Positions 36,222 through 48,365 of a stretch of 64,000 nucleotides of DNA are shown here, piece after piece. The notes below the pieces were generated by a model, which was not told where the DNA came from, made no database searches, and saw nothing but the letters and a program-made list of their open reading frames with translations. Source of the DNA: Stichopus chloronotus (lineage: Eukaryota > Echinodermata > Holothuroidea > Aspidochirotida > Stichopodidae); NCBI GenBank assembly GCA_021234535.1, contig CM037840.1, forward strand, positions 22,415,559 through 22,479,558, read 5' to 3'. Made by a program: the position numbers and the translations under genes. Within the stretch, counting starts at the first letter, position 1. Each line of letters starts with the position of its first letter.

Positions 36222-38447
36222 GTCTGTTGTGTAGACTGGTAGAAGGCAAGACAGAAGGTATCATTCTTGTTGTATTTAACCTGGAGGGCATGAGGTCAGC
36301 AAATATTGCCTGATAAAAAAAATTAAGCTGAGGTGTTCAAATCTTCAAGAAATAATAAGAAAGTTCATTCCCAAAGGTTATTATTAATTTCCTATAAAAC
36401 AGTATTGGGCAATATGCAAAGGGTTAATCTGTAGCAGCAAATGCCTTTATGGAAGCATTACCTTTTAAGCTTTGGTATAGTGTAAGTAGGTGTGAAAATT
36501 TGAGAGTGGTACGATTTCAGCTGAGCTGTAGTGTACAAACAATACACTGCTTCAACTAGTGTATTAGTGAAGTATTGTCCCAAAACAAGCTAGCCTGCAG
36601 CCTGCCATCGGTGAGTTCTAGATGCAGTAATGTAGTATGACATGTTTAAAGAGGCTTATCGAGTCATGTCAGGGAGGTCAATAAATTGGCCTAAACCTGT
36701 CATGTTTCCTTAACGTACTTACAGCATGACAAATAGTCAAACTAATAGGATCCCAGTGCGTCACATAAAAGGGAACCTGAGTGAATAAATAGCGATTCAA
36801 TTTGGTCTCTCAAAATTCGTGACCAGACACTTTTCATATTAGTACTTCTTATTCATATGCATGCAGATAGTACAAAAATTCCAAAACTTTGACAGTTTTC
36901 GTAACTATTTGATGTGAAACTTGACTAATTATGCTAATTGTAAGCATCACCATGTGTTTGTTCCCTTCCAAATCATCACAAATTTATAGATGTTAGCTCA
37001 ATGAGCCCCTTTAATTGATACACTCTGTGGATATGACACAATGTGTGGACTGGCCAGGGTCAATTGGGATTCAGATAGTTAGGGTGAAGCTTCTGTATTT
37101 CATTCACTGCATGTGTAACTTACAGTCATTATTCAGAAAGTTTGAAAAACTGACTGTTCATGTGAGAGAAATGTTGTATGGGAAAAGAAATGTAATCTTA
37201 TTTTAGAGCATTCCAAAATGGAACCCTTTTAAGGAAGCTGTGTGCTGCTCATGACATAAAAACACAGAGAACATGACTGTACCAATGAAGCATGGACTGA
37301 AGGATCCTTTAGTTTCATTTTGTTCATTTGGCAGTCTTCCTTCTATGGAACCTTAGTTATTCCTCTACAGTTACATGTGTAATCTGAGATTGAGTGAAGC
37401 CTCCTTGGGTGAGGAAAGATTAATCAAAAAGGCCAAAACATGTTGGCCTGGATCGTTCAGAATTAAGAGAACATGAATGAGAGTGAAGGCTTCTTCAAGG
37501 GGCCAGCCTGTTTCTTTGCTATGTGTATAGTCCTAGGCTTCCTTACTCAGTGTCAAACGTAAAGATGGTTGCCAAATATTTTGTGGATCTCCTTTTGCCA
37601 TTCAAACAGGAAATAAATGTTTGAAGGAATTCATGAACATTGTTCCCCCCCCCCCTTATTTTGAAAGTTTTTTCTTCATCCATTGATACATGGCTGCTTT
37701 TATCTTTGCCAGTTATTAATGTAGAATAAATTGAACTTTTACCATCGTATAGATCTCCTCATTCAAAAAACATCAAAATCTTGTGTAGTTTATTGCCACA
37801 GTTCACAGAGATTTACTGTATGTTCAGTACAGTGCTTCAGTTGTCAGTGGAGTCTGTCTCAGCATTGTGCTTTTGGTCCCCTTGAAAATATTTGTGATTG
37901 AAGAAGGGTGAAGATGTTCTTAATGAAAGTTCTCCTGTAACTTCTTCCTGACTATTTTCTTGAAGCTGCTTTCTCTGTTTACTGATAAAAGTAAAAAGTC
38001 AAGCATACATGTGGAGGGAGATAACTTCTTCCCTTGAAAAGTCTTTGTATGGACGAAATGCTGTCATACTGTAGTTCAGAAAAGTAAAGGCAACTTTTTA
38101 ATCAAAGTTGTCATGATTGTAAAAAGGAGCCACTGTGCGTGCCGCCACTGTTACTGCCCCTTTCAAATTAAAGTACAGTACTGTACATGTATCAGCTGGC
38201 CAGCTGTTGTTTTACAGTACCTTAGGTCTTCATGATTCTCATAAACAAACTGGATTTCTTCTGCTGCATGTCAATTGGTTGCAGATGTGTTCAGGTTGTA
38301 AGTTAAAGTTGAAGAATCTGTGTTGTGTTGTCAAAAAAAAAAATGTGCGAAATATGGTTGAGCCAAAAGTTTGTAATGCAGTTTTTTACTGCGAAGAAAG
38401 CTAGGTCACATTTTTTAGTCGAATGTTATGTGCAACTCATCCATGGT
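36222..38447. other. Intronic sequence, nothing recognised
   Basis: A run of ten or more C lies near 37645-37655. The second copy of aggccaaaacatgtt is at 37430-37444. No gene seen. Confidence 0.5.
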
Positions 38448-38716
38448 ATTTACTTCACTCCTCACTTAGTTACTGACTCCCATCTGACCATTCCAGTAAT
38501 ACTTGTAACCTTAAACACCATTTATGGTGCCGCACTGCTGTCCATTCTAGCCCAGTATTGTTCAGCTTTAGGCTTTGCTTTTGTGTAAGGCCAGTATTAG
38601 CTAGTCCAGTATTGGGCTGGAACTGGCCCCACGGACAGTGTTAAAAGGTCACTGGTACTCTTTGTTTGGTACCTTTGTATGCAAGAGTGCATTTGTTATG
38701 CTGAGGTAAGCAAATT
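38448..38716. mobile_element. Family B foldback pair
   Basis: The left arm (38448-38562) starts tatttacttcactcctcact and runs to attctagcccagtattg. The right arm (about 38597-38716) carries the complement: ccagtattgggctgg, gttaaaaggtcactggtact, gagtgcatttgttatgctga. The loop is about 35 bp, so the region would form a long imperfect hairpin. Confidence 0.8.
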
Positions 38717-38729
38717 TGTAAATATCTAA

Positions 38730-38945
38730 ATTCACATACTTACCCCTTGCCTCACTAATGCATACATTTGACCCATGCTCAAATCGTACTCGAAACTAAT
38801 TCCAGCACCATGCCCTTTGAGACCTAGCCTGCCCTCGTTTGCCTTTCACTTGAGTGCCTTCCACACATCTTTCCAGTCCTCTGCTGTTTTTTTTTTTGCC
38901 CCGTGCAAAGGCGGCTGGAACTATTAGTATTCTTGTTCTTTTTTG
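38730..38945 (+). mobile_element. Family A element, 5' part
   Basis: Starts with a shortened terminus attcacatacttacccctt, then actaatgcatacatttgacc, ctagcctgccctcgtttgcc, tgcaaaggcggctg and agtattcttgttc. The 3' end is absent. Confidence 0.85.
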
Positions 38946-40309
38946 CCAATTCATAAAAGCAAGAACTTGTCAACAGAAAGAAATAAGAACAGAAAGAAAT
39001 ACAAGTGCAGTACAGTATCTCATTATAGATTGGTGTGCTTTTTAACTGTTTAACTGTGACCAGACCAGTCATTGACGAGAGTAAAAACTGAGTGAAAAAT
39101 AGGTCAGAGTGAGCGTCAGTTTGTTGAGGGGGAAGCTTACCATTTCATATGATCTTTAAACTTATCCTGACTTTCTCAGCTGCTAGATATCAGAGACCCT
39201 GTCTCGTTCTTGTTTACCCTTGATTCACATTTCATTGGCAAGCCTTCCAAAGATTATGCTAGTACCCTAGAGTGTATCTGGCTCATCTGATGTTGGGAGT
39301 CAATTCATACTTGTCCATTCAATTTTTGATGGTTAGTCAACTCTTTAAAGTCAAATGATTCGTAAAATGGTTAGCTTCCTTTAACGACTTCATGACTAAT
39401 TAAACATGCGGCCCTTAGATCTCTGTGACTGATTGCCTGTGATGATGCAAAAATCTTTACAGTCAAAAGTGCAGCAGTGTATTTTTAATTTTCTTTATGG
39501 TTTCCGGTGGTCATGGTATAGGTTTTTGGGAACCTCCCCGTCTGAAGAATTTTCATGGTGTCCACATGCGGATCAGAACTTCATCAAACGAGGGTGTCCC
39601 TCTGATTTGGACATACAGTACCTGTACATGGTCAGCAGTGATAAAGCTGCAATACAAGGAAATGGTAGACAAAACTGTTTATATCATTCAAAGAAATGGA
39701 AGAAATAAATTTTACTAATATTCCAGCTAATGATACAGTACCTTTCATATATCAGTATTACATTCACATCATCTAGTGGCTCCCATTGCGAAAGTGAAAA
39801 GGTGAACATAGAGGATGTGTTGCTAGAACTTTATTTTGGGAGTGTGTTGTGTGGGGTCAAACAATACATAGTGTAAACAAGTTACACAGTCACTTGGAAA
39901 TACCCACACCAGTGACGTGCAAGGAATCTAACGTTTACCAAGCCTCAGTATTGAAATTGTACTGTCATAAAGCCAGTCTATAGCTCCGTCCCATAATGAA
40001 GGCCATAGTAAATGAGGAATGAAGTTCTCTTGTTCTTGAGTACTGTTCTAACACCACTGCCCGCTTTGCTCAGGACTTGACCTCATATGACGCTTTTTGT
40101 GAGAGCTGCTAGCCAATGTTAATCTATGCACTTTTAAATTTACTGATATCCAACACTTGACATGCACTGTATTGTGAGCTGCAACTAAATAAATTTCTTT
40201 CTTTGATGTCTATTCAAGATGTCTATAGATAGAATTAAAACTTTTGTTCGCTCGTTATTTCTTGAGTTACTTGAACACTCCTCATGCCTTTACCACTTGT
40301 GGCAAATTG
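38946..40309. other. Intronic sequence with a solo family A end
   Basis: At 39881-39915 gttacacagtcacttggaaa and tacccacaccagtgacgtgc are a decayed family A 3' terminus. The remainder shows no gene or repeat link. Confidence 0.5.
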
Positions 40310-40995
40310 GAAGGCAGTATCAGTCCAGCATTAGGCTAGACAGGGCTTGAGACGGTATTAAGAGGTTATCAGTACTCTTGGCACAGTAGATGGAAGTGCA
40401 GTTGTTGTGATGAGACAGGTAAGTGAGGAGTGAAGTAAATAATTGAAACGAAATGAATGAAAGGAAACAGTGTCATAAATGTTGGACTTTGTTGCCCATC
40501 TAAATGATCATACATTTGTCATACAGATGTACAATGAAGGCGCTCCGGTATTAGACTGGAGGGCGCCAAGGGTGGTGTCAAAGGTTACCAGTACTCTTGG
40601 CACAATAGATGGGAGTGCAGTTGTTGTGTCAAGATAGGTGATTGAATCCTTAAGTAGCCAAACCAGGTAAGGTTTGGAATAGCCCTGGTAAATTTAAATC
40701 TATAGATCTTAATTGGTCATAGTCTTGAGACAGAGTATGTCTTATAGATGAAGTCACTAGATGAAGTCACAATTGAGTGATATCCAAAGATAGAAAACAC
40801 ACAAGACTTCGACACTCCTAGCATGTAAGATGGCAGAATGGAAAGGTGGTGCCAGTCCGGTATTAGTCTGTAGGGTGCCAAAGGCCATGTTAAGGGTTAC
40901 TAGCACTCTTGGCATGGTAGGTTGGAGTGCAATTGTTGCATTGGGACAGGTAAGTTAGGTTGTTCGTAAATAATCAAACCAGGTAAGTTTTGAGG
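40310..40995 (-). mobile_element. Cluster of three family B elements
   Basis: Copies lie at about 40315-40440, 40548-40690 and 40850-40995, all in the same orientation. Each has agtattaggct-like, gttaccagtactcttggca, agtgcagttgttg and gacaggtaagt blocks. The latter two end aaccaggtaagg/aaccaggtaagt. Spacing of about 230-300 bp suggests segmental duplication of one insertion or repeated local insertion. Confidence 0.8.
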
Positions 40996-41349
40996 ATTTC
41001 TCATCAGTTCTTGGCACACCTGGAATGTTACTTCAATGCCAGGACTATGGGAAGGATTCTTTACGTTTGCATATCTCAATCACGTTTTGAAGCTTGTTGC
41101 AGTTTGATGTAAGGTAGGCCGTAAGGTGTTCCCCTCACAAGATTGCTCTCATGTATTTTCTTCTACCTCTGTTCGCATTCCACAAATTATGACCTTGTTT
41201 CAAATCATTGTGGTAATTAAATTTCTCTTCTCCCTCACACAAAAATTTGCGTAAACTATTTTTGCTCTTTAATTTCTTGTGGTAAGTCAGTACTCTGAAA
41301 ATTTCAGTACCCTGTAAATTTTAAGTCGATATTTATACCTCTGAAGTAA
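40996..41349. other. Intronic sequence, nothing recognised
   Basis: No coding signal or repeat link. Confidence 0.5.
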
Positions 41350-41565
41350 TCAATTACCCTTCAATGTTTTCGTCACTCTCCCTGGTTCGGTTTCAATATT
41401 GCTGCTCCGACAGAGGCAACAGATGCTATCCTCTTTGATTTTTTCAACACCGACATTAAATATAAGGACTGGATTGTTCGACTCAGCCAGCCAACCATGT
41501 TTGAAACCAAAATTCAGTGTCAAGGCTGCTAAAGCGTCAGCAGAAGTCAGTGCAGCCAAGGACAT
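41350..41565 (-). CDS. Unrecognised open frame, possible exon
   Basis: A 71-codon minus-strand frame reading ALTSADALAALTLNFGFKHG in its first third, with balanced composition and several CpGs, unlike its low-complexity neighbours. The opposite strand is also open (41399-41593), which weakens the case. I do not recognise a family. If real, it would be an exon of a gene nested antisense in the EXT1 intron. Confidence 0.15.
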   Translation of the reverse strand: MSLAALTSADALAALTLNFGFKHGWLAESNNPVLIFNVGVEKIKEDSICCLCRSSNIETEPGRVTKTLKGN

Positions 41566-41593
41566 CGGGGAAATTGTTTTTATTATCGATTAA

Positions 41594-42415
41594 TATTGCG
41601 AGTTGGAACCGTTGTATACATGTCAAATGTATGTGTTGTGTAGCATAAAATCAAATGGATTGCGAGTTGCTAAATTCCAAAAAAAAAAAAAAAAAGAGGA
41701 TGAAATTCTTAGGAATTTTCGTAAGTTTCCTGGTTTTCACAGTGAGACAACCGTTGTGGCAGTTTTCTTTTTCAAATGTTTGGATTCAAATTATTAACAG
41801 CTATTTATGTAGAAATATTATGACCTCCATTCCAGAATTTCTGTGGTTGTATAATTAGAGTTTGACTTTCTATGTCCTCAAGATATGAAAATTTTCATTG
41901 TGTCCTGTGGTCTGTGGAAGTAAACAGTCAACTACTCTTAGAGCCAGTTTTCCTCACATATGCAGGTACCAAACCAAACCAATTTATAAAAAAAAAAGTA
42001 ACTACTTTGCATAAGAAGGAGAGAAGAAAATTTTTCAAGCTTTTATTCTGCGAATGTGTCCTACATGTATTGTATCTTTAGTCTGTGCACAAGCATTTTT
42101 TGCTGGATATTGGCTGAGACAGACAAGAGCTAATTTCTGTGTGTGTTCATACTTGCAGGCCCATTAATCTGAGAGCTTTATGTCATGTGGCTCCTAAAAT
42201 ATCCAGTGTGTCCAATGAAATGGCATAAACTGGACTATTACAGTAAGTACCAATGCAAGTATTAGAAATTTCACGGCCATCTGAATCCAAACATCTTAGT
42301 CGTACTACTAGTGTGTAGATCCTAAAGCTCTCTTAGAACTGCAGAAGTATGGAGAAATTGATTGTACTGATAGCATGTCAGATAAATTTTGTTTTCAGAA
42401 CAATAAAATTAAAGC
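41594..42415. other. Intronic sequence, nothing recognised
   Basis: A poly(A) run of about 15 lies near 41680-41695. No gene or repeat link. Confidence 0.5.
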
Positions 42416-42607
42416 ATTCACATTGTAGACATATACTTTCCCAGGGCTTGCTTCATTAATGCATGCATTTCGCCTTGCTCTCAATGCCCTCGAAATTCAT
42501 TCTGGCAACGCACCCTCTAGCCCACCCTCGTTTACCTTTCACTCGAGTCACCACAGAGTAAGCCCTGTATGGTCACTCGTGAATACCCACATTTGTGAGT
42601 TGTGGGA
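42416..42607 (+). mobile_element. Family A element, internally deleted, both ends present
   Basis: Starts attcacattgtagacatata, runs through cgcaccctctagcccaccct and tttacctttcactcgagtc, and ends ggtcactcgtgaatacccac, atttgtgagttgtggga. The interior and most of the right inverted repeat are gone. Confidence 0.88.
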
Positions 42608-45309
42608 ATGTTAGTAGCTACTGTATGTACTTGAGTACCTAATTTTGCTAATTTGTTCTTCTAGGAGACAAGGATTAGAGATTATCTAGCTACGGGTATG
42701 CATTTCAATACCCATCAGTTTTGTCTTCACATCTATATATTATATTTATATCATTATATTGTGGTGTAACTCTTTCATTTCTTGATGGCAGATGTAGTTC
42801 TGTATTAAACAGTTTGGTACTCCAGCTGCCTCGCGTAGGCCTTCCCACATTTGAGTCTTCATCATCAAGAGTATGTGACTGTATAGTTGTCTGAATGGCA
42901 TCAAGGTTTGCATACTGGACTTAGTTGTTTTGTTATGGGTTCCTTGCAGAAATGAAAACAAAACAAGGCTACTGCAAGTGAACCCTTCTCTATAATGTAC
43001 ATGATGTAGATCAGTATGCACATGGAATGGTTGAAGAAGGCATATTAGGTGGTGGCGCACAGTCCAGTCGGAGCTACATGTGGTGGTAGCTTGTGGATTT
43101 TGAAGTTTGTCAGAGGTTTCAGTTATGGTATTGTCCTGTTGTAGAATGAGTTTGCAATATGACTATAGTGTGAGGGTGTGACCATTATTAAGACTCCTGA
43201 TGGCTTTTTCAGTGAATATCTAAACCAATTCAGGTTTTGAGATGCAACTACAGTTTTCACTCCTTTGGACCACCTTTACCCCAGATACAGTGAACTCCAC
43301 TTTGATAGTATTGGAGCATCATGTTCCACATTTTGTCATCTTTATTTGATAGCGATAAGGATGGTGGTATTTTGTGGGCAGAAGAATTTTATCCAATCGT
43401 CTATTAAACTGATGCTTATATTCGTCAAGACAGACAAAGCCATCTTGCTCTTGAGGTACACACTTCATTTCCCAACTACTGTAGCCCGGTGTTCATTTTT
43501 TCATCCAGCGAATCTTGATCTTCCTCTCAGAACCGTAACATAAAATTTGCGATGACGATCATATCGCTGGCTTTATTGCCTCGTCTTTGAGTAATCGATT
43601 ACAATAGTTCAGTTATTTCGGTTGAGATGGATTGATGTTAAGAGCCAACATTGGTTACAGTTCATTCATACTTTTCATTAGCTTTACGGTAGCAGACATT
43701 TTAAGTAAGAACCATCTCTGAGTGAGTCACTTCCAGGACGCAATTCTATCTATTGACTTAAAAAATTCAGCAGACAGAAAAAAAAACCAAAAAAAAAAAA
43801 CCTTTTTTTAAAGGTAGAATTGACATTTAAGTGAAATTCATTGAGACGTAACCTTGAACTGGAATTTGATTTCTTTGATTTTGAAGAAAGATGCCAGTGT
43901 CGTTTATTATCGGTATAATATGGGATGCATTTGTTTGGTTCGACTGAGTCACAAATATCTCTTTGCATTTGTCTGCCTGAGATGCTTGCGGTCTTGATGT
44001 CTCCATCAACTGACTCATTTATTTAGCCTGCGGAAGTTGTGATTTCTTCCAACTTTGAGGAAAAGGGAAGGGTGAAAAACAAAAAGAAAAGGAGAGAAAC
44101 AGAAAAATAAAAAGGGTTCAAAGATTAGAAGGACTTTAAAATGTTAATGCCTGGGAAGGGTCAGCATATGCTGAAATGGTTTGGAATTTTGAATTTGGGA
44201 TAGGTAAAGTGAGTGACTCAAACTAGTAGAAGGTAGAGAATGAGATACTACGACACTTTTAAAATCTGCTAAAGGGAAGGATGGCTGATATTCGCCCCTG
44301 GCTGATCAAGATCACGTCGTAACTGACCACAGGCATGACTGTCAGCCAAACATTTAAGATAATTATTGAGATTTTATCAACATCAGTACCAGAAATATGG
44401 TCTGTGAAATGCTTCTCTTTCATTCACTGCACTTGTGTGACTATTCATAAACTTAAAGCGATTCTGCTTTGGTTCATTTCATGAAATGATAGATTAATGA
44501 CAAGCTTTTCTCACATAACTGTGCATATCCAGAGCTGTTGCTCAAATAAAAACCGTTGTACAGCCTGACGTAGTATTGTCTTTGCATGTCATACTTTTCC
44601 AAAATGGCGATATGCTGTACAACAAGGGTGGGAAGTTTGAAGTTATATTTGGAAAGAAGTAATTACAAAAATGTAACCAATACTGTAGTAATTGTTTGTC
44701 AATAGATGTACATTAGGTGTAGAGTGAATTGAAACATGCACTATGGTTCCTCTTCAATGTATTCATCTTTTGTCCAGCTCATCTTCTCAGGCTACTTTTA
44801 ATCACATTTTCAGGTGTCTTTGAAGGTCTTTGATAATATTGAGGCTTAAGGGTTACAACTATGACATTAACTTTGCTATGGTAAGACAGTACCACTGCTC
44901 TAAGGTTGTGTACATGGGCAGGACTGTATGATATGTGTCAATGTAGCTTATTTGGGAGGAGTCTGCAAAAGAAAAAGAAAAAAAGAATGCTACCTCACAA
45001 CCAGGTATCCATTATCACTCTTGAACGTTAGTCCTGTCCATTCATTAAGGGCGGCATACAGAAGGCTCTGTTCAGCTAATTTGCACAATTTTTATCAATC
45101 AAATAAGTCTGCATATTCATTGACTTTTGGTATCCTTCCATCCAGTACATAACATGATGTCATGCATTTTGAAAAGTCTCAATATTTGTATCCCCTAACC
45201 TTTTCTAATGTCTCTGACCATAACCTAACCTTGCTTGGTCTATCAGGTATGCATTTCCATTGTCTTGAGACCCAAATGTGAAACCTGTTCAGTGCACCTT
45301 TGAAACCTG
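42608..45309. other. Intronic sequence, nothing recognised
   Basis: A-rich and purine-rich runs occur at about 43780-43800 and 44060-44115. The open frames are unconvincing. No repeat link. Confidence 0.5.
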
Positions 45310-45480
45310 TGTTGGTATGCACTGTTTTTGTACTGCCTTACTGTGCTAGCACAGGCAACTAATGAAACATTTGTCTCATGTAAGATCCAAGGTCTCTATA
45401 TTTATGAATCTTACATCAACTTTGGTGATTGGCTAAAAATGAACATGAATATACCTTAAGCAAAAAGAAGTACTGAGTGT
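45310..45480 (+). repeat. Dispersed repeat family E, copy 2
   Basis: Matches 35823-36000 in the blocks gttggtatg, atttgtctcatgtaagatcc, aaggtctct, tttatgaatctt and ggtgattggct, in the same order and orientation. Confidence 0.7.
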
Positions 45481-45644
45481 ATTACCCTGGCATACATGAA
45501 TATTGATAATGTACAATCCGTGCACAAATCAAGATCGGAAGATCAAGATCTAAAGTGATAGTTTGTGAACGTATATTACTAACGTATTCAGCTGGTGCAT
45601 TAGTAATACACAGCTGTTGGCAGGCAATGACTTTTGAAGCTGGG

Positions 45645-45863
45645 TTACATGATGTATCTTCCAAACTTGGTATAGTGATAATTCACATCGTAGATACTTA
45701 CCCCTTGCTTCACTAATGCATACATTTGACCCATGCCAAATCGTCCTCGAAACTAATTCTTGCACCGCTCCCTCTAAGACTGAACCTACCCTCGTTTGCC
45801 TTTTGCTCAAGTGCCTCAAAACGCTATTTACATGAAGTATCTTCCAAACTTTGTATAGTGATA
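45645..45863 (+). mobile_element. Family A 5' fragment bracketed by 36-bp direct repeats
   Basis: The insert (45681-45827) starts exactly at attcacatcgtagatactta and ends in gtgcctcaaaacgcta. It is flanked by 45645-45680 and 45828-45863, which share ttacatga.gtatcttccaa and act..gtatagtgata with only two differences in 36 bp. This looks like a long target-site duplication around a truncated element. Confidence 0.85.
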
Positions 45864-46866
45864 TTCTGTAGTACTTGTCTGTATCATCTAATGATGTACA
45901 GCACAAATCCAAACACGCTAGATTTGAATGAGACTAGATTGGCAGTTCTTCTGAGTGTCAATTATAGGCCAGATTCCGACTGCAACTTTCTGTGCATGGT
46001 TGTAAACCTATACAGAATTCTGTGAATTTCACATTGTAGACACATACAGCACATACCCCTTGCTTCACTAATGCATTTAGTTTTCACATGGCTTACAGTG
46101 TATTCAAAATCAATTCTGACACTGCACCCTCTAAGCCTAGGCCTGCCCTAATTTTTGCAATATAATTTAAGTTCCACATTCATTTCGTGAATACATAAAT
46201 TTGACAGTAGACTGAGTTACAGTGCTATGTGCAGTTCTTGCTGATTGGTTGATATCTTCGAAAACAGATTTCTTTCTTTTTCATTGTTTTTCCCATTACT
46301 TTTATGTTTGGCAATGAAAAATGTGTATTCTATGGATTTCGCGTTTTCCGTCGTTTTTTCCTGTAATTCTTTTCTGTTTTTCTGTAACTTGCCACATACT
46401 GTATGTTGAAAAGGAAAGAGAAAGATAGGCCTACTGTATGTATATCTTAGAAACACTTCCGAACTAGGAGTGTGCCCAAAGAGTGTGTGCTCTTCTTTCA
46501 CTTCAATGTTTGCCCACAGAAACCTTCACTCTAGATTTCTGTGAATTGGGTGCTGAGTAAACAGATTAATCTGATGTTTGATTTATTTTAAATCTGTCCA
46601 AGGTGAAGAACTCTTGAAGTGTGACTAAGTGTTTTCATTCCACTGTGTTGTTATCTTAGAAGTGTAACCAGTGGCCAACTTGATCATGCAGGCCTGTGTG
46701 AATGAATGCGTGTGAGTGAATGTGTATGTGAGGGTATGTGTGTGTGTGTGTGCATGAGTCTGTCAGTCTGTATTCATATAGTTTTTGATTAAAACTTGGA
46801 AGAAATGCAGTTGTGAGAATGCAACGGGCCTGCTCCCAACTTCATAGAGACATGCATTTTAAAAAA
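45864..46866. other. Intronic sequence with a family A fragment
   Basis: At 46027-46150 a family A 5' part is readable: ttcacattgtagacacatac, accccttgcttcactaatgc, cactgcaccctctaagccta. A (TG)n microsatellite lies at about 46735-46752. No gene seen. Confidence 0.65.
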
Positions 46867-47095
46867 TTCACATCGTAGACCTTGCCCCGACCCCAACTCT
46901 CCCTTGTTTGCCTTTCGCTCGAGTGCCTCACATGGCTATCTCAGTCTCTCTGCTGTTTTTTGCTTCTTGCAAAGGCATCAGACTCAGAAACCTTGAGTAT
47001 TCTTGTGTTTCCTTTCTTTTTAATTACTTTTCCTAGCTTCTCTCTGTTCAAATTTATCCTTGCTTCTCCAAGAAACTTGACTTACAATTTTTGTA
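46867..47095 (+). mobile_element. Family A element, 5' part with long interior
   Basis: attcacatcgtagac is followed, after an internal deletion, by ctcccttgtttgcctttcgc, tcgagtgcctcacatggcta, tgcaaaggca, gaaaccttgagtattcttgt, and a deeper interior ttgcttctccaagaaacttg not seen in most copies. Confidence 0.85.
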
Positions 47096-47564
47096 ATTTG
47101 TGCAGCATGCCCAGGAGTGTTATCCTATTGTGCTGCTGCATAGTTTAGTCTTAAGCCTATACTGTTGGTGATAGCACAAGTTACATTAGTGGATTGTGCA
47201 ATTCCCCTTTTATCATTAATTTGTACTGTATTCTCATTTTCCACAACGGTTTGCCTTCTTGTTTGTATTCTTCTTATTCTTAAGGAATTATTAGTTCCCA
47301 TATTTTGTGTTCCCCTAGCTTCCCTTTCATAATTCTTGTTTTCTTCTTTGTGGGTGCTAGGTTTTTCTTGGACCCTGTGATAAATGTACTTCACCTCTGT
47401 GCAAATATTACCACAATGAAACTCCAAAGTAAAATGCATTTCCATTAGAAATTAGGCTCCTTTTGGACAAACAGACTACTGTGCAGGAGTTTCTACAACA
47501 TTTAACAACTGTAAGAAGTATAGCAATGCCTTTGTTTTACATTGGAAAATTCATGAGCAACAGC
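47096..47564. other. Intronic sequence, nothing recognised
   Basis: The minus frame at 47125-47445 is Lys/Asn/Arg-rich and not recognisable. Confidence 0.5.
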
Positions 47565-48178
47565 ACATCCTGCTTTAGTCCTTGCTCAGTCCTACGAGGC
47601 CAAGCTAGGCCTTAGGGGGCGCGGTGCTAGAATTAGTTTGGAGGGCGATTTGCGCAAAGGTCCAAATGATGCGTTAGTGATGCAAGGGGGTGAGTATAGT
47701 CATTCGTGAATACCCACATTCACATCATAGACATATACTTACCCCTTGCCACACTACTGCATCAGTTTGACCTATGCTCTACTGACCTCGAAGTCAGTGC
47801 TAGGCACGCTGCACAAACTGAAATATTAACACCTAAATTTCTCGGAGAAGCGAGAGCTCTAATTTAGGGGAAAAATATAGCAGGCAGAACGACTAGATTA
47901 TGAATGGAACGAAAAACAAGAATACTCAGGTTTAAGTCCCGAAACAGTCGCCTTTGCGCGAGGCAGACAGTGAGGCAAAAACACACGTTAAAGAAGCGCT
48001 CGAGCGAAAGGCAAATGAGGGCGAGCTAGGTCTTAGAGGGCGCGGTGTCAGAATTGACTTCGAGGTCAGTAGAGCATAGGTCAAACTGATGCAGTAGTGT
48101 AGCAAGGGGTAAGTATAGTCACTCGTGAATACCCACACCAGTGAGTTGTGGGGAACATCCTGCTTTAATCCTTGCTCA
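47565..48178 (+). mobile_element. Family A composite (3' part plus full element) with 24-bp direct repeats
   Basis: The flanks 47565-47588 and 48155-48178 share acatcctgcttta.tccttg and ctca with one difference in 24 bp. Between them lie a 3' part (47589-47730, ending at gtgaatacccaca) and a full element (47731-48154). In the full element the left inverted repeat accccttgccacactactgc, atcagtttgacctatgctct, actgacctcgaagtca is mirrored on the right by its exact complement, about 65 bp. Its interior carries gagaagcgagagctc and the complement of the gtattcttg block. The right end, ttgtgggga, abuts the right flank repeat exactly. Confidence 0.9.
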
Positions 48179-48365
48179 TACTCATGCATTGTTTGACTAA
48201 CTCAAACTTCAAATAATTTGTTCTTGCACTGCACCCTCTATACCTAGCTCTTCGTTGTATGACTTTTGCTCTTAGGTGATACATAATTACGCCTTTCTTA
48301 TTGGACTTGGTTTTGTTCTTGAGTGGGAGTTGAAAACCAAAGGTAAAAAACATTGAGTATTCTTG
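48179..48365 (+). mobile_element. Family A element, diverged subtype, 5' part
   Basis: tactcatgcattgtttgact, ttcttgcactgcaccctcta, acctagctcttcg, gacttttgctctt and ttggacttggttttgttctt match the subtype at 35061-35591. It sits directly against the preceding composite element. Confidence 0.7.

Noticed and set aside
45550..45912. 120-codon minus-strand frame with internally repeated peptide
   Set aside because: The peptide repeat is explained by the 36-bp direct repeats flanking a family A fragment.
47932..48189. Minus-strand frame rich in Ser/Leu
   Set aside because: Lies entirely in a family A element; similar peptides recur in other copies.
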